Positions 19,780 through 28,538 of a stretch of DNA of 40,808 bases are shown here, one piece after another. This DNA is from Gammaproteobacteria bacterium (GTDB lineage: Bacteria > Pseudomonadota > Gammaproteobacteria > Pseudomonadales > Oleiphilaceae). The notes under the pieces are model-generated. The model did no database searches and was not told the origin of the DNA. It saw nothing but the letters and a program-made list of their open reading frames with translations. The DNA lies in assembly GCA_030427465.1 (NCBI GenBank), contig JAUIAZ010000004.1, positions 1 to 40,808 of the forward strand, written 5' to 3'. A program made the translations under genes and the position numbers. Position 1 is the first letter of the stretch, and every line of letters starts with the position of its first letter.

Positions 19780-21729
19780 ATGGGCAAATTCAGACTGGAT
19801 AACCTGAAACTGAAGACGCTACTGGCGGGTGCCATGACGCTGGCATTGTTTCTTACCATCCTTATCAGTTCATTCGTAAACATTCAGCAGTTTTCGGGCA
19901 TGTTCTATCAGGTCACGGAGGCTGAGCATTTGCCAAACGTCACCGAACGGGCCAAAGCGCAGATCAGCGCCCAGCTGGAGTCTCCCATTGCTTATTCAGA
20001 AAGCATTGCCCAGAACTATTTCCTTCAGCAGTGGGTGCTCAAGGGTGAGGATCCCTCTGGCCTGGAAGATCTGAAGCAATTTGGCCAGCGCCTGATTCAG
20101 GAGAAAGGCGCTACGGCGATGTTCTGGGTATCAGCATTGAGCAACAACTATTACACCCAGGACGGGCTCTTCAAAACCGTCTCCAGAGACACCCCCAGAG
20201 ATCGCTGGTTCTACGACACGCTGAAGTCAGACAAGGCGGTGGCCCTGAATCTGGATGTGGCTGAGACCACCGGGAAGCTGACGGTCTATGTGAATGTGCT
20301 GGCCAAGACTCTCGATGGCAAGGTTCTTGGCGTTGCCGGTCTGGGTTTTGATGTTTCAGAAATAGTGCGACTGGTCCGGGAAACCCGGGTGGGGGAAAAC
20401 GGATACATGTTTCTGGTCGGTGCGGATGGAAGAATCACTGCTCACCGTGACAGCGCGATGCTGAATAAAAAAGTAGGCGAGCTGCCGCTGTACTCCGGCG
20501 TCGCAGAAAAGATTGCAGGCAACCGCGAGGCTTTTTCCCTGATTGACGGTGAGATCGGGGGCGAGGCGGTGTACCTGGCAACAACCAACATTGATAAGGC
20601 TGGCTGGAAGCTGGTGACGGTCTTCCCCAAGTCAGAAATCAGCGGGGAGGTCAATTCGGTCGTACAACTCTCCATTCTGTCTGCCATTGCACTGGCCGTG
20701 GTCTTCATCCTGCTGTCATTCTTTATCGCCAGCAGGGTCAGTCGTAATATCAGCCGGGTGGGTGACAGGCTGCACAGCATGTCGGATGCCGGGGGTGACC
20801 TGACCATGCGTCTGCATGAAGGCTCGGGCAATGAACTGGGTTATCTGGCCAGTGGTTTTAATGCGATCATCGGTAAATTTGCTGACCTGGTTCGCGAGAT
20901 CAAGGAGGCTGAAACAGCAATCAACGCCGGTGTGGAAAGTCTCAAGCGGGCTTCACGGGAGTCCGAGGGGTATGCGGAAGATCAGCGGGCCCAGACTGAG
21001 ATGGTTGCCACCGCCATCACTCAAATGGGGCAGACCATCAGTGAGGTGTCTTCGGTCGCCAGCAAGACAGCGGAAGACACCTCTGAGGCACTCAAGGATG
21101 CGCATGATACCAATGATGCGATGGTGAGGCTGGCAACCACGATGACCGGGCTGGCTGAGAGCATGAAGGAAAGTGAAGCTTCCATCGCGCATCTGGCCGA
21201 GCAGGCAGAATCCATCAATTCAGTGGTCGATGTGATTAACAGCATCTCCGAGCAGACCAACCTGCTGGCGCTGAATGCGGCCATAGAGGCAGCCCGGGCG
21301 GGGGAGCAGGGCAGAGGATTTGCGGTGGTCGCCGATGAGGTGCGCACGCTGGCGAGCAAAACCCAGGACTCCACCCTGGAAATCCGCGCTCAGATAGAGC
21401 ATCTGCAATCTGCCGCCGGCAGCAGTCTCAAGGCCATACAGGCTGGCAGCCGAAGCAGCCTCGAACTGGCTGAGCTGGCAAAGTCGGCTTCTGAAGCCCT
21501 GACCGCAATTCGCGCCCGTTTTGACAGCATCAGCGATGGCAATCACCAGGTTGCCGCCGCCACGGAAGAGCAGTCAGCGGTGGTGGATAACATCAACGAG
21601 TCAGCTCACAATATATCTGATACAGCGAATAACATTCACGACAGCGCCCGCAGCCAGCTGCAGGAGATCGACACCTTGAAGAGCCGGGCGCAACACATGC
21701 GTGACGTGGTCAGCCAGTTCAAGGTCTGA
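19780..21729 (+). CDS. methyl-accepting chemotaxis protein (Cache-like sensor, HAMP, MCP signalling)
   Basis: [42 protein letters not shown] hairpin tip; ORF open from 19729, start chosen at ATG 19780 ([12 protein letters not shown]). Confidence 0.92.
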   Translation: MGKFRLDNLKLKTLLAGAMTLALFLTILISSFVNIQQFSGMFYQVTEAEHLPNVTERAKAQISAQLESPIAYSESIAQNYFLQQWVLKGEDPSGLEDLKQFGQRLIQEKGATAMFWVSALSNNYYTQDGLFKTVSRDTPRDRWFYDTLKSDKAVALNLDVAETTGKLTVYVNVLAKTLDGKVLGVAGLGFDVSEIVRLVRETRVGENGYMFLVGADGRITAHRDSAMLNKKVGELPLYSGVAEKIAGNREAFSLIDGEIGGEAVYLATTNIDKAGWKLVTVFPKSEISGEVNSVVQLSILSAIALAVVFILLSFFIASRVSRNISRVGDRLHSMSDAGGDLTMRLHEGSGNELGYLASGFNAIIGKFADLVREIKEAETAINAGVESLKRASRESEGYAEDQRAQTEMVATAITQMGQTISEVSSVASKTAEDTSEALKDAHDTNDAMVRLATTMTGLAESMKESEASIAHLAEQAESINSVVDVINSISEQTNLLALNAAIEAARAGEQGRGFAVVADEVRTLASKTQDSTLEIRAQIEHLQSAAGSSLKAIQAGSRSSLELAELAKSASEALTAIRARFDSISDGNHQVAAATEEQSAVVDNINESAHNISDTANNIHDSARSQLQEIDTLKSRAQHMRDVVSQFKV

Positions 21730-21826
21730 AAGGAGCTCGCAGGCTGCTGCCTGCAGCGAACCCTGTTTCAGGCAAAGGTCACGACCGTTTTCTGCTTGCT
21801 TTTTCGCGAGTGACTGAGTGCATCAT

Positions 21827-22351
21827 TCATGGCAGCCGTGGCCAAAACGTCGGGTGAATCCCGAGCGCAGCAGCTTCTCCTGCTGTCAGGCTGCCGGAGA
21901 CTACATCAACCCGGTATCCTGTGGTTACCAGGTATTGAACCAGAAGCTTGTTAACAGCCCCCATGCCGGCAACCACGACTGAAGCAGGCTCCTGACTCAG
22001 TAAAGGAGCCGGAACTTTAGTGAAAGCCTGCCAGGCAGTCAGCAGCGGGCAGGGTAGAGCAGCGGCTAGCTCCAGCGGCATGCTCTCAGGTACTCGGATA
22101 AAGGCTTCGGCGCGGACGCGTGTATAGCGGGCAAAGCTGCCATCGCGCGCCAGTGCGGTATGGTAAGCCACACGCTGGCCGTTCAGCGAGGCATCCACGC
22201 CTGCCCCGACCGCCACGATGATTCCGGCACCATCGACACCGGGGATATGTCCTGCCGGCCAGTTGAGGGGATTGCCCTCAATAAACTTCCAGTCAACCGG
22301 GTTTATACCCGCGAAATCATTTCTGACCAGTACCTCTCCTGTATCAGGCAT
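21827..22351 (-). pseudogene. zinc-type alcohol dehydrogenase/quinone oxidoreductase, C-terminally truncated
   Basis: MPDTGEVLVRNDFAGINPVDWKFIEGNPLNWPAGHIPGVDGAGIIVAVGAGV matches the N-terminal MDR domain; ORF ends at HPTFWPRLP without the catalytic C-terminal part. Confidence 0.6.
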
Positions 22352-23159
22352 CCCATTCCGGTGAGAAGTCAGGCGCTGCCTGGCGGTCGCCGCGGTCCAG
22401 GGCGTCAATGGCGGAAACCTCCTCTGCTGACAGAGTCAGAGTGGCTGCTTTCAGGTTGGTTTCGAGATGACTGCGCTTGGTCGAAGAGGGAATGGTTGCC
22501 AGACCGTGTGCGAGTTCCCAGGCAATCACCACTTCGGCGGTACTGACTCCATGGGCTTCAGCAATATCTGCAATGGTTTCATCCTCGAGTACCTTGCCTA
22601 CCGCGAACGGCATGTAGCCAGTGATATGAATACCGTTTTCAGCGCAGTGCCGGCGCAGTTTCTCATTGGTCAGATAGGGGTGAACTTCAACCTGGTTGGT
22701 GAAAATCTCTCCCTCACCCAGGATACGCCGTGCCTCTTCCACTTGGGCAATGGTGAAATTGGAAACGCCGATGTGCGTGGTCAGGCCATCCCGTTTGGCT
22801 TGAGCCAGTTCACCCAGATACTCCTCCATGGATTCGCCATTCTCCGGCGAGGGCCAGTGGATCAATAGCAGATCCACATGGCCGAGGCCTAGCTTCTTCA
22901 GGCTGTCTTTGACGCTGGGTATGAATCCGACGCGGTTGAGTTTGTTCTTCCAGACCTTGGTGGTGACAAACAGTTCGTCACGCGGGATACCGCTGTCGCG
23001 AATCGCGGCACCAACAGTTTCTTCATTGCCATAGATCTGTGCGGTATCAATGTGCCGGAAGCCAACTTCCAGCGCCATACGGACGGAGTCGTAGCACACC
23101 TTGTCTTCCAGTCTGAATGTGCCCATACCCAGTTGGGGGATCAGGTTCTGCGTCGTCAT
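22344..23159 (-). CDS. aldo/keto reductase (2,5-diketo-gluconate reductase-like)
   Basis: GMGTFRLEDKVCYDSVRMALEVGFRHIDTAQIYGNEETVG; LLLIHWPSP; start MTTQNLIPQLG at 23159. Confidence 0.92.
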   Translation of the reverse strand: MTTQNLIPQLGMGTFRLEDKVCYDSVRMALEVGFRHIDTAQIYGNEETVGAAIRDSGIPRDELFVTTKVWKNKLNRVGFIPSVKDSLKKLGLGHVDLLLIHWPSPENGESMEEYLGELAQAKRDGLTTHIGVSNFTIAQVEEARRILGEGEIFTNQVEVHPYLTNEKLRRHCAENGIHITGYMPFAVGKVLEDETIADIAEAHGVSTAEVVIAWELAHGLATIPSSTKRSHLETNLKAATLTLSAEEVSAIDALDRGDRQAAPDFSPEWDA

Positions 23160-23181
23160 TCTGTTTCTCCTGTGTGATGGA

Positions 23182-23678
23182 TCAGTTGTTGATTGCTGGC
23201 ACGTGTGAAAGTTGATGAAAGTGCGGTAAAACTGTTTCTGCAATATTTTGCATGGCCTGCTCTACCGGGTACGAGTTACGCCGGAACTGCAGACCGATGT
23301 GGTTGACTCCGGCAGCCTGCATTTGCTCAAGTTCTTCTGTCAGACCTTTCACGCCGGTCTGTACTCCAAAGCGATGCCGGACAGTCGGCGCATCCGGGGC
23401 TTCACTAAGGTCCAGATGAATAAAGCTGATATATGGCTTGTTTCCGGCCACGCTGCGCCGAAGTCAGGGTCGTACAACGGCACATCATGCACCCAGGCTG
23501 CCCGGAACCCTAACTGGTCAGCCAGTTGGATGCGCTTCCTGTGCTCCTTCATGTCGGGCACGCCGAAGGCACGCCCATCCTGAAGCCTGCTGGCCTGTCC
23601 GGCTTTGGACCAGTCATTGTCCAGCGGCAGTTCCACGCCGACAGAAAACGGAGCAGTCATGAGTGAGTGATAGTTCAC
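23182..23678 (-). pseudogene. LLM-class (luciferase-like) oxidoreductase remnant, internally deleted and frameshifted
   Basis: N-terminal ORF (SVGVELPLDNDW...RIQLADQLGFRAAWVHDVPLYDPDFG) and C-terminal ORF (GLTEELEQMQAAGVNHIGLQFRRNSYPVEQAMQNIAETVLPHFH) in different frames with the family's middle region missing. Confidence 0.75.
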
Positions 23679-23690
23679 TATGCCCCCTCG

Positions 23691-24860
23691 TTACGCTGCT
23701 GCCGCGCGCTTGTCCAGTGTACCTGCGTAGCGGGTGGCTGCCAGTGCCAGCAGTGAGATCAGAGCACCTATCCAGGCGGTATCCTGAAGCGTCATGTGCT
23801 CGACGATTGTGCCGCCTACGGTAGACCCCAGCGCAATCCCGATATTGAAGGCAGCAATATTGAGACCTGACGCAACATCGACAGCGTTTGGCGTAAGCCG
23901 CTCAGCGAGTTGTACGACATAGACTTGCAGGCCCGGCACATTGCCGAAGGCAAAGGCGCCCCAGACCAGTACAACCGCTACCGCAGCAACCTTGGAGGTC
24001 ATCGCAAAGGTCAGAGCCAGCAGAATGATGGTCAGCCCAGTGAATATAAAAGTCAGTGCCTTGATGGGACCATGTGTATCGGCCAGCTTGCCACCCCAGA
24101 TATTGCCTGCAGCGACAGAGACCCCGTAGACCAGCATGATTACCCCAATCGCCGAGGACGCGAAGCCGGTCTGTTGCTCAAGAATGGGGGCCAGATAGGT
24201 GAAGGCAGTGAAGGTGCCGCCGTACCCCAGAGCAGTCATCAGATAGACCAAGAGCAGGCGCGGCTGAAGCAGTACCTTTGCCTGGTCTGGGATTGTAGCC
24301 GGAGCAGACTGTTTCAGATCGCCCGGAACCAGGGCGGCGCTGCCGATCAGGGCGAGGGTACCAAGTGCGGAAACCACAAGGAATGTCGTTCTCCAGCCAA
24401 ATTCCTGGCCGATCCAGGTGCCCAGAGGCACGCCTGTTACCAGGGCCACGGTCAGGCCGGTAAACATGATGGCGATGGCGCTGGCTTCCTTCTCTTTGCT
24501 GACGAGCGAAGTGGCTATGGTGGAACCAATCGAGAAGAAGACGCCATGGGCCAGACCGGTCAATACCCGTGCGGTAATCAGGGAGGCATAGCCTGGCGCC
24601 TGCCAGGCAAGCAGATTTCCAAGGACGAACAATGCCATCAATGACAGCAAGAGGTATTTCCGGTTCCACTTTCCGGTGAGTGCAGTCAGCACAGGCGCGC
24701 CGATGGCGACCCCCAGTGCATAGAGGCTGACCAGAAGGCCGGCAGAAGGTAGAGACACGCTGAGGTCTGTGGCAATGGTGGGTACCAGGCCAACAATGAC
24801 AAACTCGGTCGTGCCGATGGCGAAGGCGCTGAGTGTCAGCGCAAATAATGCAATGGGCAT
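23691..24860 (-). CDS. MFS transporter (sugar efflux/arabinose exporter-like)
   Basis: 12-TM pattern; LSAFAIGTTEFVIVGLVPTIATDLSVSLPSAGLLVSLYALGVAIGAP. Confidence 0.9.
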   Translation of the reverse strand: MPIALFALTLSAFAIGTTEFVIVGLVPTIATDLSVSLPSAGLLVSLYALGVAIGAPVLTALTGKWNRKYLLLSLMALFVLGNLLAWQAPGYASLITARVLTGLAHGVFFSIGSTIATSLVSKEKEASAIAIMFTGLTVALVTGVPLGTWIGQEFGWRTTFLVVSALGTLALIGSAALVPGDLKQSAPATIPDQAKVLLQPRLLLVYLMTALGYGGTFTAFTYLAPILEQQTGFASSAIGVIMLVYGVSVAAGNIWGGKLADTHGPIKALTFIFTGLTIILLALTFAMTSKVAAVAVVLVWGAFAFGNVPGLQVYVVQLAERLTPNAVDVASGLNIAAFNIGIALGSTVGGTIVEHMTLQDTAWIGALISLLALAATRYAGTLDKRAAAA

Positions 24861-25296
24861 GATGTAAGATTCCTGATCGATTACGATGAGGAGATTCTCG
24901 GCTTTTTATTAGTTGCCAAAAACAGCAGGAATGGAAAAATACTTTTGTTGTTTTTGATATAATTAAGTAGCGAAGACACTGGGGCTTTCAGAGTTGTTTG
25001 AGGTAGGGCCATAGGAGCAGGAGTGAAACAAACACCCACATCAATAGGGTTGGATAATGCATCGGACGTTAACCTGGCTTGCCTGTTGAAGAAAAGGTTA
25101 AAGCACTTTTAATACGTCCCATCCCGGTGAATGGACGCTCGATCGTGTTGGACCCTGGATCAAAACATACAGGCTCCCTGAAGGACTATAAGCAAAGCAA
25201 AACGGAACTGGGCGAGGTGCTGAAACACGCTAACAGAGACCACTGGGGGGAGTCTTCAGCCCTTCGGGGAAATGTCACAGGACAGGGGGAGAGGAG

Positions 25297-25352
25297 AAAA
25301 TGGTAGCAAGGGCGAGATTCGAACTCGCGACCCCAGCATTATGAGTGCTGTG
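25297..25352. repeat. att direct repeat, left copy (3' part of tRNA-Met)
   Basis: AAAATGGTAGCAAGGGCGAGATTCGAACTCGCGACCCCAGCATTATGAGTGCTGTG identical to 32738-32793; lacks the tRNA 5' half. Confidence 0.95.
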
Positions 25353-25477
25353 ATTTACCATATATCAATGACTTACGTCACTTTCCCTCGATTGACCAAG
25401 ATTGACATAAAACTCAATAAAAACAGTGGATTAAATGCTTTTCGATTGACTTCGATTGATGCTAATATATTTCCAAA

Positions 25478-25524
25478 GTAGCACAGAGGTAGCACAAAAC
25501 TGATCTGTGCTACCTCTGTGCTAC
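25478..25524. repeat. 19-bp perfect inverted repeat with 9-nt spacer upstream of integrase
   Basis: GTAGCACAGAGGTAGCACA-AAACTGATC-TGTGCTACCTCTGTGCTAC. Confidence 0.95.
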
Positions 25525-25548
25525 CACGAATTGATGGAAATATGACCA

Positions 25549-26865
25549 ATGGCGACTCAAACAGAAAAGTCTCCCCGACTGAATTTCACGAACGCACAAC
25601 TGGCGAAACTTCCAATTCCTGAAACGGGCAGGGTGGTCTATCGGGATCATGGTGGGCAGCAATCAATCACGGGTCTGCAATGTTGGGTGTCATCATCCGG
25701 CCACAAGTCATTCGTGCTTCGGAAGAAACTGCCCGGACAAAAGTCACCCGTGAGTGTCACCATAGGAACTTTTCCTGAACTGGCGGTTGATGCTGCTAGA
25801 AGCCTTGCCCGTGACAAGATCGCCATGCTTCAGGGTGGTGTGAATCCGAACGAAGTGAAACGCAAACAGGCGATACAGGGCACCACGTTCGGGCAGGCGT
25901 TCAAAGACTACATGCAATCCGGTAAGCAGCGATCCCAGAACACGATCGGCAACTATCAAACGATACGGCGCAAGTATCTGTACGATTGGCTCGACACTCC
26001 GGTGAAGTCGATCACCACTGATGCGATAAGCAAACGGCACACGGCAATCAGTAAAGGCAGTTTGCCACCTGGTGACGGGTACAAGGCCAGCGACATGAAG
26101 CCGAGTGTGGCGGCAGCCAACAAAACAGTTCGTATAATCCGGGCGGTGATTAACTTCGCTATGGACCAGTACCCTGAACTTGAAATGACTGATAACCCGG
26201 TGCGAAAGATGCCGGTCAAGGTCAACACGGAAAAGTCACGCCGAACCCGTTTATGGGAAGCCGACCTGCCAGCCTGGTTTGAAGCAGTGGAAGCCTTGCG
26301 CCAGTCAAACAACCTTTTCGATGTTACAGCGGCTGACTATTTGACCTTCGTCTTGATGACTGGACTACGGCGGCGGGAGGCTTCCGGGTTGACATGGGAT
26401 CGGGTGAATATGCGAAACCGCCACCTGACGTTACTCGATACGAAATCCGGTGAACCCCTGCTACTGCCTATCCCGGATTACCTGATGGACATTCTGAAGC
26501 GGCGGCAGAAGCTGGGCGGTGAGTATGTTTTCCCCGGTGGCGGGAAGAACAACACCCTGGATGATCCACGGCGGCAAATTGCGTGGATCAGAAGCCAATC
26601 TGGTGTGTCGTTTACGATCCACGACCTTCGCCGCACCTTCGGCAGCATTGCCGCAAGTCAAGACATTAACTTTGCGGTCCTGAAAACATTACTGAACCAC
26701 AGCAAAGGCCGGGACGTTACCGAGAATCACTATGTCAGCCTTGACGTTGAACGATTGCGGCGACCGATGCAGGCAATTTCCGCCTATATTCTTCGGGCGG
26801 CTGGGATCAGCCAGAACAATGTCACAGCCCTTCCGGTGGCTGATCGGGCAGGGGGTGAGTCATGA
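25549..26865 (+). CDS. int: tyrosine-type integrase (P4-like)
   Basis: MTGLRRREASGLTWDRV (Arg box), FTIHDLRRTFGSIAAS (HxxR), LLNHSKGRDVTENHYV (H and Tyr). Confidence 0.95.
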   Translation: MATQTEKSPRLNFTNAQLAKLPIPETGRVVYRDHGGQQSITGLQCWVSSSGHKSFVLRKKLPGQKSPVSVTIGTFPELAVDAARSLARDKIAMLQGGVNPNEVKRKQAIQGTTFGQAFKDYMQSGKQRSQNTIGNYQTIRRKYLYDWLDTPVKSITTDAISKRHTAISKGSLPPGDGYKASDMKPSVAAANKTVRIIRAVINFAMDQYPELEMTDNPVRKMPVKVNTEKSRRTRLWEADLPAWFEAVEALRQSNNLFDVTAADYLTFVLMTGLRRREASGLTWDRVNMRNRHLTLLDTKSGEPLLLPIPDYLMDILKRRQKLGGEYVFPGGGKNNTLDDPRRQIAWIRSQSGVSFTIHDLRRTFGSIAASQDINFAVLKTLLNHSKGRDVTENHYVSLDVERLRRPMQAISAYILRAAGISQNNVTALPVADRAGGES

Positions 26866-27566
26866 AGCTGGTATGGTCAGCCATTGCACTTGCCACCACC
26901 CAGCATGGCTTTGATAAACCCCGTCTGGAAGTGGTGAAATTAATCTGGGATCGGCACGACCGATGCCCTGCTGTTCGGTCGCTCGACCAGCAAGACATTA
27001 CTGAAGCGGTGCACTGGGTGAGGCTGGATAACAAGCGGTCCTGGGATGACTTCAGCCTCGATGAACAACTGATGTTTTACTTCGCCAGTAACTACCTGAA
27101 AGCGATCAAGGTCGCTGCCATGGCCGGTGAACTGAACCTGACACACCTTGCCGACCCAACACCCCGGTCTGACAGTGACGGTGATCTGGGCATGGGGTGG
27201 CAGTTCTCACCCGATGACATCATAGGCACCGATGACCTGATAGCGTTCGGCAGGCGGTACAGTATCGATTCTGACAAGTTGACCAAGGTCATCAAAGATT
27301 TACAGAAACCCGAGCCGGTGGCAGACACCAGAATGGCTTTGTTCAACCAGTGGTGTGACCGGCTGGAAGCCAAGCTGGGTGGTACACCCTGGAAAATGGA
27401 TGATCGCTTGCCACTCTCGAAAAGCATAATAAAAGCTGCTTTGCCGCAATCACTTCACCCGAATTTTGATCGGTTTTGGCGCACCCAGAAACGTATTAAG
27501 CTGGCCTCCGGTACTGGCAGAACAGCACCCCCCAGTGAACTGCTGGCGATAATCAACAGTCTTTAA
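26862..27566 (+). CDS. hypothetical protein, element-encoded
   Basis: ATG overlaps int stop (4 bp) with upstream GGGGGTGA; no family recognised. Confidence 0.75.
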   Translation: MKLVWSAIALATTQHGFDKPRLEVVKLIWDRHDRCPAVRSLDQQDITEAVHWVRLDNKRSWDDFSLDEQLMFYFASNYLKAIKVAAMAGELNLTHLADPTPRSDSDGDLGMGWQFSPDDIIGTDDLIAFGRRYSIDSDKLTKVIKDLQKPEPVADTRMALFNQWCDRLEAKLGGTPWKMDDRLPLSKSIIKAALPQSLHPNFDRFWRTQKRIKLASGTGRTAPPSELLAIINSL

Positions 27567-27611
27567 CCCTGTACAGACTGACACCCGTCAACCCCCGCCA
27601 CTGCTGCTTTT

Positions 27612-27640
27612 AATCCGGTACATAAACCCTGTACCGGATT
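27612..27640. terminator. strong hairpin after int operon (possible terminator or regulatory palindrome)
   Basis: AATCCGGTACA-TAAACCC-TGTACCGGATT, 11-bp perfect stem, then GTCCCGTTTTT. Confidence 0.6.
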
Positions 27641-27707
27641 GTCCCGTTTTTCCTTCGATTGATTCCTGTTGAACTGGCCTCGACTTCATTCCTGACGAGG
27701 CTATTCG

Positions 27708-27935
27708 ATGAACAAAGATTCCTATTTCAATGACCTGGGGCAGCTGATACCTGCTGCGGAGATGGCGGACCTACTTGGTGTTAAACCCCAGACGCTCGCG
27801 AAGTGGCGTTGTACCCGCACTGATGGACCGGTTTTCGTAAAAGTTGGCCGAGCCGTTCTTTACCCAGAAAGACCCAACGCTGACCTGCTGGCTGCTGGAC
27901 TGAAGCGGGGTAATCACGGGGGGACCCCGGAATGA
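27708..27935 (+). CDS. AlpA-like helix-turn-helix regulator/excisionase
   Basis: LIPAAEMADLLGVKPQTLAKWRCTRTDGPVFVKVGRAVLYPERPNADLLAAG, HTH_17/AlpA pattern. Confidence 0.85.
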   Translation: MNKDSYFNDLGQLIPAAEMADLLGVKPQTLAKWRCTRTDGPVFVKVGRAVLYPERPNADLLAAGLKRGNHGGTPE

Positions 27936-28132
27936 ATGGCTTAGCCGAGCGCGTTGTCCTCGAAACGATCCGACTTAACGAACTGCATGAAAAATGGAAG
28001 GTTGAAATTGCACTCAATACGCTGACTGAAGACCAACGCTCTGAACTGGCGGTGCGTCAGGCTATCGTGCAGGCATTGAACGAGCCTGGTGGTCTGTGGT
28101 TGATGACACCTGACAACGGGGGTGAGTCATGA
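27932..28132 (+). CDS. small hypothetical protein, element-encoded
   Basis: Start overlaps preceding stop and end overlaps next start (ATGA coupling). Confidence 0.6.
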   Translation: MNGLAERVVLETIRLNELHEKWKVEIALNTLTEDQRSELAVRQAIVQALNEPGGLWLMTPDNGGES

Positions 28133-28464
28133 AACAAACGCACAGCCCTGAGAAGGCTTTCAAACTGGTTCGAGACTACGGTGACAACCCCGTGTTGGCC
28201 ACATTTGCCGATGATCAACCTTACATCTATCTCGACACACTCCAGGAGCCGTCACGAAGATCATTCGCGGCAAACGGATCGAAGGGTGTCAGGTGCCACA
28301 GAGGCTACACGATTGTTTCACTGTACACCCTAATGAAGACACCCGGCCTGACTCAACAGGATGCCAAGCACCTTCAGGAGTGGGCTTTCCTCGATAGGCA
28401 CTGCATTGGTGGCCGCAAGAACTGGGGCAATCGCGTCACATTGGCACCAATCACAACTCACTGA
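28129..28464 (+). CDS. hypothetical protein, element-encoded
   Basis: Coupled start GGGGGTGAGTCATGAA; no family recognised. Confidence 0.6.
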   Translation: MKQTHSPEKAFKLVRDYGDNPVLATFADDQPYIYLDTLQEPSRRSFAANGSKGVRCHRGYTIVSLYTLMKTPGLTQQDAKHLQEWAFLDRHCIGGRKNWGNRVTLAPITTH

Positions 28465-28479
28465 TCCAGACATAAAAAA

Positions 28480-28500
28480 AGCCGGGAAGTGGACCCGGCT
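28480..28500 (-). terminator. hairpin with T-tract on minus strand
   Basis: On minus strand AGCCGGG-TCCACTT-CCCGGCT followed by TTTTTT. Confidence 0.6.
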
Positions 28501-28538
28501 TCTCGCGGTAGAACTGGTTTTTAGGAGAACGCACCGCT

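Noticed and set aside
25301-25352. Left tRNA-Met fragment as a second tRNA gene
   Set aside because: Only the 3' half to the anticodon stem is present; following sequence (ATTTACCATATATC) cannot form D-arm or acceptor stem.
25079-25481. ORFs 25079-25306 and 25272-25481
   Set aside because: They run across the att repeat (tRNA fragment translated as GSKGEIRTRDPSIMSAVIYH, a known tRNA-derived artefact); no independent support.
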